A stretch of 24,543 bases of DNA from Acidobacteriaceae bacterium (lineage in GTDB: Bacteria > Acidobacteriota > Terriglobia > Terriglobales > Acidobacteriaceae). Positions within the stretch are counted from its first letter, which is position 1. Each line of letters opens with the position of its first letter. The notes beneath the pieces were generated by a model. The model had not been told where the DNA came from. It did not search any database and saw only the letters and a list, made by a program, of their open reading frames with translations. A program made the translations under genes and the position numbers. This document shows, piece by piece, positions 6,683-13,513 of the stretch. Where the stretch lies: NCBI GenBank assembly GCA_003140785.1, contig PLKY01000111.1, forward strand, positions 14,528 to 39,070, read 5' to 3'.

Positions 6683-8164
6683 TTGCAAAGCAAAAGTGTT
6701 TTTTGGACCACGCGAACTCTGGTGGTCGTGCTCGGGCTGTTCGTCACGGCTGGCGCGAGCGCACAATACCCCGGTCAGATCACGAAAAAGGACAAAGACA
6801 CCCCCGAGCTGCGTGCGGTGGCCGTACTGGAATGGACGGGAGATTTAAGCAAGCCGAAGACCAGCCGTCTTGTTCCTATCACGGTGTTCGATGGGGAGCA
6901 ATTGCAGGATGGCGGAGTTTATTTAGCGCGGCCGCAGCCGCTGGCGGTGGACGCTGGTGTGGAGTACATGCTGCAGAAGAACGGCGCGCGGCTTGGGCTT
7001 TTCGACGTTCAGAATGCAGGCCAGGAACAGGGTTCGTGGGTCGGCTTTGGAACCTGGAAGCCGACGCCGGTTGCGAAGCCGAAGCCTGCGCCGGTGATGG
7101 ACCAGGGCAAAGTCGACGCGGAAGCGAGCGATAAGCCTACTCTGCACCGAAAGCATTCGGGAGACACATCGTCGAACGGCGGCGATTCGGGATCGAGCTC
7201 TGGTGGTCCGGCTTCCGCGCCTGACCCGGATCGGCCCACGCTACACAAGAAATCGTCAGATGACGACTCTGCGAACACCAATTCCAGCTCGACTCCGAGT
7301 TCTACATCGGGCTCGACTCCCGCTTCCGATCCAGACAGACCCACGCTGCACAAGGGGCCGGACGCAAGCCAGACTTCGGGCACGGACTCCGGCAATTCTT
7401 CGGCTTCCGCTTCCGTTCCCGATCGGCCACAGCTGAAGCGAGGCAAGCAGAAACAAGCAGCGGACGAGGGCTACGTCGAGTCCCTGAACACCACGGATCC
7501 TGACCGGCCTCGCTTGATGCGTGGCAAGTCCACAGGCGGTGGACCGGAAGTGACGCCGACCCTGCTGGGATTGCCTTCGGACATGGAGCAGGCCGTGGCA
7601 GTTTCCGACCCCAAAAACAGGCCCGAACATCCTTGGGGTTATTCCTGGTCCGATCCCGCGGACGAAGTGAAGATGAAGGCAGCGCTCGAAGACCTTGCGC
7701 GCACCGCTCTGGGCATTCAGCCAAAACCGGCGCCGGCGCCCAAACGGACAACAACTACAAGAGCGAGGTCGAAGCCGGTTCCTTCAGCGCCGCATCCGCT
7801 CACAGACGAGGAGTTTCGCGTTTTTGAGCTGGCCTACGGATCCGGGGCAACGCTGGTGCTGACGGCACACACCGATGGGCCTCCCGCGCAACAGAAGTAC
7901 GTCACTTTGATTGCGCAACCGGACCTGTACGGCAGCTTGCTGGTATTGTTCAAGAGCGTGACCGACGGCGCGCATCTGGACGATACGCCACGGATGCGTT
8001 TAGTCGACGCGGTGGATGCGATGGCCGATAACCGTGGGGAACTGCTGTTTGAGTTGCGAGGGCAGACGCAGCGCCAATTCGCTCTCTATCGGGTGCTGCG
8101 CGGCACTGCGAAGGAGCTTTTCGTGACGGGCGGCGGTGCGACTGCGCCGGAGCAACGGGACTAG
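6683..8164 (+). CDS. Secreted PDRPxL-repeat protein of unknown function
   Basis: I do not recognise a characterised family. The preferred start is TTG at 6683, with GGAG at 6674-6677. It gives a clean signal peptide (MQSKSVFW, a hydrophobic core, then AGASAQ) and 493 residues. An in-frame ATG at 6626 would add 19 residues ahead of it. Residues about 30-125 form a compact N-terminal part (LRAVAVLEWTGDLSKPKTSR through GFGTWKP). Residues about 130-290 are Ser/Gly/Pro-rich and carry five copies of D(P)DRPxLx(K/R) at about 150 (degenerate DKPTLHRK), 181, 216, 245 and 272. Residues about 370-480 are a second folded part (EEFRVFELAYGSGATLVLTAH through LYRVLRGTAKELFV). It is probably periplasmic or surface-exposed. 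It stands alone, divergent from bcp. Confidence 0.75.
   Translation: MQSKSVFWTTRTLVVVLGLFVTAGASAQYPGQITKKDKDTPELRAVAVLEWTGDLSKPKTSRLVPITVFDGEQLQDGGVYLARPQPLAVDAGVEYMLQKNGARLGLFDVQNAGQEQGSWVGFGTWKPTPVAKPKPAPVMDQGKVDAEASDKPTLHRKHSGDTSSNGGDSGSSSGGPASAPDPDRPTLHKKSSDDDSANTNSSSTPSSTSGSTPASDPDRPTLHKGPDASQTSGTDSGNSSASASVPDRPQLKRGKQKQAADEGYVESLNTTDPDRPRLMRGKSTGGGPEVTPTLLGLPSDMEQAVAVSDPKNRPEHPWGYSWSDPADEVKMKAALEDLARTALGIQPKPAPAPKRTTTTRARSKPVPSAPHPLTDEEFRVFELAYGSGATLVLTAHTDGPPAQQKYVTLIAQPDLYGSLLVLFKSVTDGAHLDDTPRMRLVDAVDAMADNRGELLFELRGQTQRQFALYRVLRGTAKELFVTGGGATAPEQRD
7130..7528 (+). repeat. Five-copy PDRPxL coding repeat
   Basis: Within the secreted protein, the motif begins at about 7130 (DKPTLHRK), 7223 (DPDRPTLHKK), 7328 (DPDRPTLHKG), 7415 (VPDRPQLKRG) and 7496 (DPDRPRLMRG). 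Spacing is irregular (81-105 nt). Linkers are low-complexity Ser/Gly/Thr/Asp. The core protein motif is conserved while codons and linkers drift, which suggests selection on the peptide rather than a recent DNA duplication. Confidence 0.85.
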
Positions 8165-8300
8165 TCGTCCCAGGTGTTTCCGCGCGATTACGATCGACTT
8201 GAAACCAAGAGAGGAAGAGTCAGCTTTTGGCCCCGAAATCGAGCTTGTTCGGCAGCCAAGGGGCATTCGCTCTAGGCGGGCTTTCCGCCCAAACTGCCGA

Positions 8301-8417
8301 TTGACCTATGTTTTGCCTCAACCGATAACTTTGGTTAAGATTAACCCCGGTTAGCCGGTATACTGGCATTGTCTGCTATAGAATTCAGACAGCAAAAGTG
8401 GGCTGTGAGCCACTTTT
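8301..8417 (+). promoter_or_regulatory. Dyad-rich promoter and leader of the desaturase gene
   Basis: This 270-nt gap (8165-8434) holds several signals. TTGACC (8301-8306) and GATAAC (8324-8329) are 17 nt apart. TTAAGA (8335-8340) and TATACT (8359-8364) are 18 nt apart. A perfect palindrome GGTTAA-GA-TTAACC spans 8333-8346, over the second -35. GGTTA recurs at 8349, and CCGG-TTAG-CCGG follows. Further down is a perfect 8-bp hairpin, AAAAGTGG/CCACTTTT (8394-8401 with 8410-8417), just before the ribosome-binding site. The layout suggests transcription control by a dimeric repressor plus an RNA hairpin near the start codon. The regulator is not identified. Confidence 0.45.
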
Positions 8418-8434
8418 GAAGGACTTATCGAAGC

Positions 8435-9424
8435 ATGGCGTCAGTTATCACCGCACCTTCCCCTGCCGGCACCGGCGAAGCACAATCCGACTCCAATACA
8501 ACAATGCCCGAGGCTGCAGGCGCACACACCGTAGCCGCACGCGATCTGGTGCGCATGGGCAAGGCTGCAACCGTGGGAGAGGGCATCAACTGGGTCACGC
8601 TGACGACCATCATCCTTTTTCATGTAGGCGCGCTCGCGGCGTTCTTCTTCTTCAGCTGGCAGCGGCTCGCAGTGATGGTGATCTTGTACGTGCTGGCCAT
8701 CAATGTCGGGATTGGCATGTGCTACCACCGTCTGCTGACGCACCGAGGCTATCAGACGCCGAAGTGGGTTGAGTACCTGATGAGCATCTGCGCCACTTTG
8801 TCGCTTGAGGGCGGCCCGATCTTCTGGGTGTCGACACATCGCGTGCATCACCAGCTCAGCGATCACGAAGGCGATCCGCACACCCCGCGCGAAGGCGGCT
8901 GGTGGGCACATGCCGGCTGGCTGCTTTTTGGCAAAGCACTGCATGCGCAGACCGACGTGCTGGCGCGCTACTCGCCCGATCTCAGCAAGGACAAGTTCCA
9001 CGTTTGGCTAAGCAAATATCATTGGCTCCCGCTCGTGGCGAGCGGGCTTCTGTTGCTCGGAGGCGGCTGGATGTGGGGTGGATGGGTCAACGGCGTCGCC
9101 ATGGTGTTGTGGGGCGTTCTGCTGCGTGTGACTCTCGGACTGCACGCTACGTGGCTGGTCAATTCGGCGACGCACCTGTGGGGCAGCAGACGGTTTGAGA
9201 CGCGCGATGACTCGCGCAATAGCTGGTGGGTGGCCCTGGTGTCGGGCGGCGAAGGCTGGCACAATAACCACCACGCGCACCCCGTTTCGGCGCGCCACGG
9301 CCTGCGGTGGTATGAGATCGACCCCAACTTCTACGGCATCTGGCTGATGTCAAAACTTGGATTGGCACGCAAGATTCGCGTGGCCAAGTACGATCCCGAA
9401 AATCCCAAACCGGCTGGGCTCTGA
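8435..9424 (+). CDS. Acyl-CoA/acyl-lipid desaturase (delta-9 type, membrane di-iron)
   Basis: Introduces a double bond into saturated fatty acyl chains using O2, in the inner membrane; this sets membrane fluidity. The 329-residue product has the three histidine boxes of the stearoyl-CoA desaturase superfamily: HRLLTH at 98-103, HRVHH at 135-139 and HNNHH at 276-280. An additional His lies in NSATHLWG. Hydrophobic segments lie near 52-72 and 75-95, with another pair near 195-235. The first 45 residues are an Ala/Thr/Ser-rich cytoplasmic extension. The ATG at 8435 has AAGGA (8419-8423) 11 nt upstream, slightly long. Acyl-CoA versus acyl-lipid substrate cannot be decided. It converges on the Kdo hydroxylase gene with 10 nt between stops. 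Confidence 0.92.
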   Translation: MASVITAPSPAGTGEAQSDSNTTMPEAAGAHTVAARDLVRMGKAATVGEGINWVTLTTIILFHVGALAAFFFFSWQRLAVMVILYVLAINVGIGMCYHRLLTHRGYQTPKWVEYLMSICATLSLEGGPIFWVSTHRVHHQLSDHEGDPHTPREGGWWAHAGWLLFGKALHAQTDVLARYSPDLSKDKFHVWLSKYHWLPLVASGLLLLGGGWMWGGWVNGVAMVLWGVLLRVTLGLHATWLVNSATHLWGSRRFETRDDSRNSWWVALVSGGEGWHNNHHAHPVSARHGLRWYEIDPNFYGIWLMSKLGLARKIRVAKYDPENPKPAGL

Positions 9425-9446
9425 GCCCGGTTCACTAAGCCAGCCG
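9411..9446. terminator. Nested inverted repeats between convergent genes
   Basis: GGGCT-CTG-AGCCC (9416-9428) sits inside a wider CGGCTGG/CCAGCCG pair (9411-9417 with 9440-9446), covering both stop codons of the desaturase and Kdo hydroxylase genes. There is no T-tract, so bidirectional termination is only a possibility. Confidence 0.3.
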
Positions 9447-10361
9447 AGCCCCCGCCATCTTTTCGAGGATGGCAATCGGCGCCGACCCCGGCGTAACCAT
9501 CGCTGCGGGATCTACGAGAAATGTCTGCTCCAGCGCGTATTGGCCACCAAGTACAGCATGGGGCACGGTCTCGGTGTAGACCATCCAGCTTGAACCTGGC
9601 ACAAACTCTACGTTTTCGCGGTTGCAGCTCGCCTGGAAGGCGCTGTCTTCCTTCATCGTGTTGTGCAGCTGCATCATGAACTCGTCGTAGGGAGTCCGCT
9701 TCCATTGCGGTACCAGGCTGGCTAGTCCCGAAGATTGCGCAAGCTGCTTGGCGGTGCGCGTAGCCGCGCTATCGGGCTTCGGCGTCGCCAGCTTGCCCGG
9801 CGCAAAAACCTTGACCACCTTCGAAAAGGGATCGCCCACCACCCAATCGCGGGTACGCGTGGGATGAATGTTGTGAAAGAAGCGCAGAATGCGCCAGCCG
9901 CGTGTTGGCCGCGTTGGAAAGGCGTCGGTGTGCAACAAATCGTTGCGCCGCCGCACCGGCAGGTCCCGGCCTTCTTCTTCAAGCGGGCGGAAGCTGGCGT
10001 AGTCCAAGCGCCAACGCCGCTTATAGGGCGTTAAAAAACCGGCCAGAAAGTTGTCGACGCTCGTAGAATAGCGCCGCATCACGGCGTGCAGTTGTTCCAA
10101 GTCCTCAGGCGTCGCCGTCTTTTTGTCGACTCCGCTCAGCTGGTCGCGATCCGGCTTGTAGGCGATGTTCTTGTGCAGACGGCTCCCGGTTTGCTGCTGA
10201 CCTAAGAGAAACTGCAGGTCGGAAGGCGGAATTGGAATGGGTGTTTGTGGAAAGTAGAGAATGCCGCCGGCTTCGAGATTCGCACACCAGGCACGGGTCT
10301 GCTCGTCTTTTTGCGGTGAGCCGTTTTGCAGGGCATCAAGCTGAATTGTCTCTATCGCCAT
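9435..10361 (-). CDS. kdoO: 3-deoxy-D-manno-octulosonic acid (Kdo) hydroxylase homologue
   Basis: Probably an Fe(II)/2-oxoglutarate/O2-dependent enzyme that hydroxylates Kdo in the LPS inner core at C3, giving Ko, as KdoO does in Burkholderia and Yersinia. The 308-residue product has DLLHTDAFPTRPTRGWRILR, whose HxD is His144-Asp146. It also has VPHAVLGGQYALEQTFLV, where His268 would complete the iron triad. PFSKVVKVF and SSWMVYTE are further family-like segments. No signal peptide is seen, in keeping with a cytoplasmic enzyme. The ATG at 10361 has TAGG 8 nt upstream, placed over the stop of the preceding small membrane protein gene, so the two are probably one operon. The family call rests on remembered motifs; the substrate is inferred. 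Confidence 0.78.
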   Translation of the reverse strand: MAIETIQLDALQNGSPQKDEQTRAWCANLEAGGILYFPQTPIPIPPSDLQFLLGQQQTGSRLHKNIAYKPDRDQLSGVDKKTATPEDLEQLHAVMRRYSTSVDNFLAGFLTPYKRRWRLDYASFRPLEEEGRDLPVRRRNDLLHTDAFPTRPTRGWRILRFFHNIHPTRTRDWVVGDPFSKVVKVFAPGKLATPKPDSAATRTAKQLAQSSGLASLVPQWKRTPYDEFMMQLHNTMKEDSAFQASCNRENVEFVPGSSWMVYTETVPHAVLGGQYALEQTFLVDPAAMVTPGSAPIAILEKMAGARLA

Positions 10362-10370
10362 GAAGCGGAC

Positions 10371-10667
10371 CTAACTCCGAAGCCTGGCCCGTACCCACAG
10401 CGTGCCGAAGAAGGGAAGAGCGATGATCAGCACGACGAGCCCTGCGGGGAAACCAACGTAGAGGTAGCTGTCGGCGTAATTGACTGAGTGGCCGCCCAAG
10501 CCGTTCCAGACCAGCAGCGAGACGATGGCGAGAAATGTGCAGGCAAAGAAGGTGAAGAACGCAGCGGCGACGGAAAGCAGCAGGCTCTGGAAGAGGCTGA
10601 AGCCCTCCAGGGGAAAGCCAAGAAAACTGCCGCCGGCGGTACGCGGAGAGTGGGCTGTTTGCGACAT
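10371..10667 (-). CDS. Small two-helix membrane protein
   Basis: Unrecognised 98-residue protein. After a polar N-terminus (MSQTAHSPRTAGG) there is a long hydrophobic stretch near residues 25-54 (LLLSVAAAFFTFFACTFLAI) and a second near 63-92 (YVGFPAGLVVLIIALPFF), ending in basic WVRARLRS. Two transmembrane helices with the C-terminus in the cytoplasm are predicted. I chose the ATG at 10667, with GAGG about 12 nt upstream; a start at 10718 would overlap the divergent gene. It lies 9 nt upstream of kdoO, so a role in the envelope is plausible by context only. Confidence 0.7.
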   Translation of the reverse strand: MSQTAHSPRTAGGSFLGFPLEGFSLFQSLLLSVAAAFFTFFACTFLAIVSLLVWNGLGGHSVNYADSYLYVGFPAGLVVLIIALPFFGTLWVRARLRS

Positions 10668-10693
10668 CACTTTCGCGACCTCCCTCGTGTAGA

Positions 10694-10699
10694 TAGAAT
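10694..10699 (+). promoter_or_regulatory. Candidate -10 element (TAGAAT) of the gene at 10708
   Basis: TAGAAT matches five of six positions of TATAAT and ends 8 nt before the ATG at 10708, so the transcript would be leaderless. No clear -35 box is present. The 40-nt gap is shared with the divergent membrane-protein gene, which may use TATTCT on the other strand. Confidence 0.35.
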
Positions 10700-10707
10700 A
10701 CAGTTCG

Positions 10708-11454
10708 ATGGCTAGCAATGTGCAAATCGAGTTGTGGCAGGCGGAAAAGGTCGCAACTCAGTCGACCGCGGGTCAAGCACCCAACGGAATTCGTTTCGCG
10801 GCGTGGGGCGAGACGCGAGTTCCCGAGGCAGATTTAGAGCATCTGGTTGGGGCTGTGCCTGCCACCATGTCTGCCGCGCTCGCGAACCGCGCCTATTATT
10901 TTGTTCCTCTGGCCATCGCCGATACAGGCGAGACCATGGTTGCTCCGTCCTACTCGGTCGAGCTTGGGGACCGCGCGATCTGCCACCGCAACGCGGCTTT
11001 CGGGACGACCGAAGCTGTTTTCATCTCGACACGGCTGGTTGAGGACCGATTCGGCTTGGCCTTCGAGTTCTTCATCAACGTGGCCCATAACTTTGTCGCC
11101 GTTGCGGGCGTTCCGGATACGTTTTCGTCGTTGGTCTGGTCGCAGGCTGAGGCACAGGTGCGCGGCGAATCGAGCCAGGATGCGTGGGAGACGCGCCGTC
11201 GGGCCCAGGATCCGCGCAGCGGAAAGGCCATCGACGAGCGCGCAAGAAACAGCTTTTTCGAAGCGGCTTTTTCAGACGCGCTGGCGGTTTATATGCTTTC
11301 TCTGGCTGTGGATTTCGACTATCACGACCTGCGCGAGCGCGAGTATCCGTTGCTGGCCGCGCCTGCCTTGGCCGAACGCCTGCGTCATGTTGCGAATCTG
11401 TTCCCCGCCAATCTCAATTACGAATTCCAGATTCACTATCGGCGCAAGGGATAG
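10708..11454 (+). CDS. Conserved-looking hypothetical protein, 248 residues
   Basis: I do not recognise this protein. It has no signal peptide and no transmembrane segment. It reads as a soluble cytoplasmic alpha/beta protein. Segments near 59-90 (NRAYYFVPLAIADTGETMVAPSYSVELG) and 92-125 (ICHRNAAFGTTEAVFISTRLVEDRFGLAFEF) have alternating beta-like hydrophobicity. A helical, charged middle follows (RRRAQDPRSGKAIDERARNSFFEAAF, about 168-193), then DFDYHDLREREYPLLAAPALAERLRHV near the end. Codon usage looks like its neighbours, so the frame is credible. The ATG at 10708 lacks a Shine-Dalgarno. It is divergent from the kdoO unit, and its 3' end converges on the toxin gene. Confidence 0.75.
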   Translation: MASNVQIELWQAEKVATQSTAGQAPNGIRFAAWGETRVPEADLEHLVGAVPATMSAALANRAYYFVPLAIADTGETMVAPSYSVELGDRAICHRNAAFGTTEAVFISTRLVEDRFGLAFEFFINVAHNFVAVAGVPDTFSSLVWSQAEAQVRGESSQDAWETRRRAQDPRSGKAIDERARNSFFEAAFSDALAVYMLSLAVDFDYHDLREREYPLLAAPALAERLRHVANLFPANLNYEFQIHYRRKG

Positions 11455-11500
11455 AGGAGAGCCACGCGCTGGTACCTGCCGACGCGATTGGCTCGGATTT

Positions 11501-11827
11501 TTAAGTGAACAACGTGGCTGTCCTGGCCAGCACGTCATCGAGTATTTCCTGTGGAAGTGTTTCGACCTTTCGCGCATTCCGGGCTCTAATATCGAGGACG
11601 CGTGGCTGGTCGCAGCGCACGACACCTGTGGTTTTAGTTCCGGCAAGCGGCACGGCGAACATGATGCGGCGAGCAAACGCGCCTCCGCTGGTGATCGGCA
11701 GAATTACGGGCAGTTTTGTGGCTTCATTGAAGCTGGTTGGCGACACGATCAATACAGGCCTGTAGCCGCGCTGCTCATGACCCATGGTCGGATCGAGCGA
11801 GACCATGTAGATCTCGCCGCGCTTCAT
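11501..11827 (-). CDS. MazF/PemK-family toxin (probable mRNA endoribonuclease)
   Basis: Toxin half of a type II toxin-antitoxin module; MazF/PemK/ChpB proteins cleave single-stranded mRNA at short motifs. The 108-residue product starts MKRGEIYMVSLDPTMGHEQRGYRPVLIVSP, the typical first strands with the conserved RG-x-I-Y and G-x-E-Q-x-G-x-R-P elements. KLPVILPITSGG and GVVRCDQPRVLDIRAR match the later core, where Cys-Asp-Gln-Pro sits in the family's active-site region. Its ATG overlaps the antitoxin TGA (11824-11827), giving coupled translation after the antitoxin, the usual order. It looks intact. Confidence 0.93.
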   Translation of the reverse strand: MKRGEIYMVSLDPTMGHEQRGYRPVLIVSPTSFNEATKLPVILPITSGGAFARRIMFAVPLAGTKTTGVVRCDQPRVLDIRARNARKVETLPQEILDDVLARTATLFT

Positions 11828-12081
11828 ATCAGTTCACGGCCTACCCGTGGAGCGTCTATCCATTCGCGTTCTTGGGCCGATTGTGGCTTGGAATAATCCG
11901 ACGCAGCCAGCAATTCTTCGAGCGTGTAGCGCGGGCGTGGTTTCGGCTCGACGAAAAGACGTCCATCCTGAATATCGACAGAGACCTCTGCACCCGCTTT
12001 CAGATTAAGCGTGTCGAGAATTGCTTTAGGCACGGTGAGCATCACTGACCCGCCGACCTTGCGCAGAGTGGTATTTGGCAT
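11824..12081 (-). CDS. AbrB/MazE-type antitoxin
   Basis: Antitoxin of 85 residues. The N-terminal half (LRKVGGSVMLTVPKAILDTLNLKAGAEVSVDIQDGRLFVEP) is a SpoVT/AbrB swapped-hairpin DNA-binding domain. The C-terminal half (RYTLEELLAASDYS through EWIDAPRVGRELI) is the acidic, probably unfolded toxin-binding tail seen in PemI/ChpS-like proteins. The ATG at 12081 has a strong Shine-Dalgarno (GAGGGAG, 12088-12094). Autoregulation is expected through the palindrome at 12099-12116. Confidence 0.93.
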   Translation of the reverse strand: MPNTTLRKVGGSVMLTVPKAILDTLNLKAGAEVSVDIQDGRLFVEPKPRPRYTLEELLAASDYSKPQSAQEREWIDAPRVGRELI

Positions 12082-12098
12082 GGCAGTCTCCCTCAGGG

Positions 12099-12116
12099 AT
12101 TATATCAAAATATAAT
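12099..12116 (-). promoter_or_regulatory. Promoter and operator-like dyad of the toxin-antitoxin module
   Basis: ATTATAT-CAAA-ATATAAT is a perfect 7-bp inverted repeat. On the minus strand its right-hand copy gives a perfect TATAAT (12104-12099) and its left-hand copy a TATATT (12114-12109). Either could be the -10 for the antitoxin gene 18-27 nt downstream. Antitoxin binding here would block polymerase, as in other MazE/AbrB-type modules. Confidence 0.6.
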
Positions 12117-12147
12117 TTTCTATGGGCAGTCCGGAGTTGTTCCTGGA

Positions 12148-13494
12148 TCAGCTTGAGTAGAGATTCGCGTCGATGAACTCGTTGCGGAATTTGCCTTCGG
12201 GATCGTAGTGTTTGAGTGAAGCTTTGAACTCCGCGAGCCGGACGCACTGTGCTTGAATCCGCACGGGCGGGATGGTGAAGAGCTTTGCCCAGTGCGGGCG
12301 CGGGCCGAAGGGTTCCAATTGCGCTTCGATGAGGGGCAGGATCTGGCGGACCTCGGGCCATTCGGGCTTCCACGTGAAGTGAATGGCCATCGAGGGGCGC
12401 TGGTAGGCCGTGCTCATCCACAAGTCGTCGGAAGCGATCGTGCGCAGCTCTGTGACAAAGAGGTGAGGCGTGATGCGGTCGCGCAATTTCTCGACGGCGA
12501 GAATAGCTTCGTAGCCGCGGTCGCGCGGGACGAAGTACTCCGTTTGCAATTCGCGGCCGCTCGATGGCGTGAAGTTCATTTTGAAGTGCGGCAGGCGCTC
12601 ATACCAGGGGCCGGGGATGCCTTGCTGCTCGGTACAGCTTTCCGCGGGGTGGCCGTCGATGGGATGAAGTTTTTCCGTGGCGAGCTTGGCGCCGAAAAAC
12701 TCCGGCTGCCAATCGTTCTTGTCGCCCGGGGCGAGGCGGCGCTTGATCCAGACCTGAGTGGCGCGATGATTCTGCCAGTCCGTAAACAGGCTGACGCTGT
12801 AACCTGCGCCGAAGATCTCATCGAGATGATGCTCCAAATGGTCGAAGGAGAGTTTCTGATAAACGGATTGGGCCACTTGATAAGTCGGCTGGAGATTGAG
12901 CGTGACGCGCGTGACGATGCCCAGCGCGCCGAGGCTGACGACAGCTCCGAGGAACCGATCGCCATCTTTCGCGCGTGACAGATGAAGAATCTCGCCGCTG
13001 GCAGTAACAACCTCGAGCGCTTCGACGACGGTGGCAAGATTCCCATTGTGAATACCCGAGCCATGCGTGGCCGTGGCGATAGCGCCTGCGACCGAAATGT
13101 GCGGAAGAGAGGCAAGGTTATGCAGCGCGTAACCGCGAGCATCGATGACTGGCGCAAGCTGGCCGTATTTGATCCCGGTGCCGACAGTAACCGTGTGCGC
13201 CTTGTCGTCGATGTCGATTTGATCTAAGTGAGTAAGCGAGATCTGATTTTGGGTGCTGTCGGCGATGGTGTTGAACGAGTGGCGCGAGCCGAGCGCGCGC
13301 AGCTTCGCGCAGCTCTTCACCACCTCGCGCACTTCATCGACGGATGCGGGCGTGTGCACGTGATCCGTGCTGTAGGTGATGTTACCGGCCCAGTTTTCGC
13401 GCGGCGTCGGTTGCTGCTGGCTGGGAGATAACTTCGATAACATCGAGCCCGCCACAATTGCTCCTGACGTCTTGAGAAACTCCCGCTTGTCCAT
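12148..13494 (-). CDS. Alditol (xylitol) oxidase-like FAD-dependent oxidoreductase
   Basis: Member of the VAO/L-gulonolactone oxidase fold, closest by eye to Streptomyces AldO, which oxidises the terminal CH-OH of alditols to aldehydes with H2O2 release. The product is 448 residues. LGSRHSFN near 68-75 holds the His (His72) that covalently binds FAD in AldO. SLPHISVAGAIATATHGSG is the FAD loop, and SVSLFTDWQ, CTEQQGIPGPWYERLPHFK and TPSSGRELQTEYFVPR match the substrate domain. TELRT (Glu349, Arg351) and RPHWAK (Lys404) match AldO's catalytic residues. The N-terminus KREFLKTSGAIVAGSMLSKL looks like a Tat-type or membrane-anchor signal with KR instead of RR. I chose the ATG at 13494; a TTG at 13512 is possible. 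It follows doxX by 19 nt. The true sugar substrate is unknown. Confidence 0.88.
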   Translation of the reverse strand: MDKREFLKTSGAIVAGSMLSKLSPSQQQPTPRENWAGNITYSTDHVHTPASVDEVREVVKSCAKLRALGSRHSFNTIADSTQNQISLTHLDQIDIDDKAHTVTVGTGIKYGQLAPVIDARGYALHNLASLPHISVAGAIATATHGSGIHNGNLATVVEALEVVTASGEILHLSRAKDGDRFLGAVVSLGALGIVTRVTLNLQPTYQVAQSVYQKLSFDHLEHHLDEIFGAGYSVSLFTDWQNHRATQVWIKRRLAPGDKNDWQPEFFGAKLATEKLHPIDGHPAESCTEQQGIPGPWYERLPHFKMNFTPSSGRELQTEYFVPRDRGYEAILAVEKLRDRITPHLFVTELRTIASDDLWMSTAYQRPSMAIHFTWKPEWPEVRQILPLIEAQLEPFGPRPHWAKLFTIPPVRIQAQCVRLAEFKASLKHYDPEGKFRNEFIDANLYSS

Positions 13495-13513
13495 TCCGAT
13501 TGACGACCTCAAA

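Noticed and set aside
12253..12978. 241-codon open frame on the plus strand
   Set aside because: It is the antisense shadow of the alditol-oxidase gene, whose motifs are clear.
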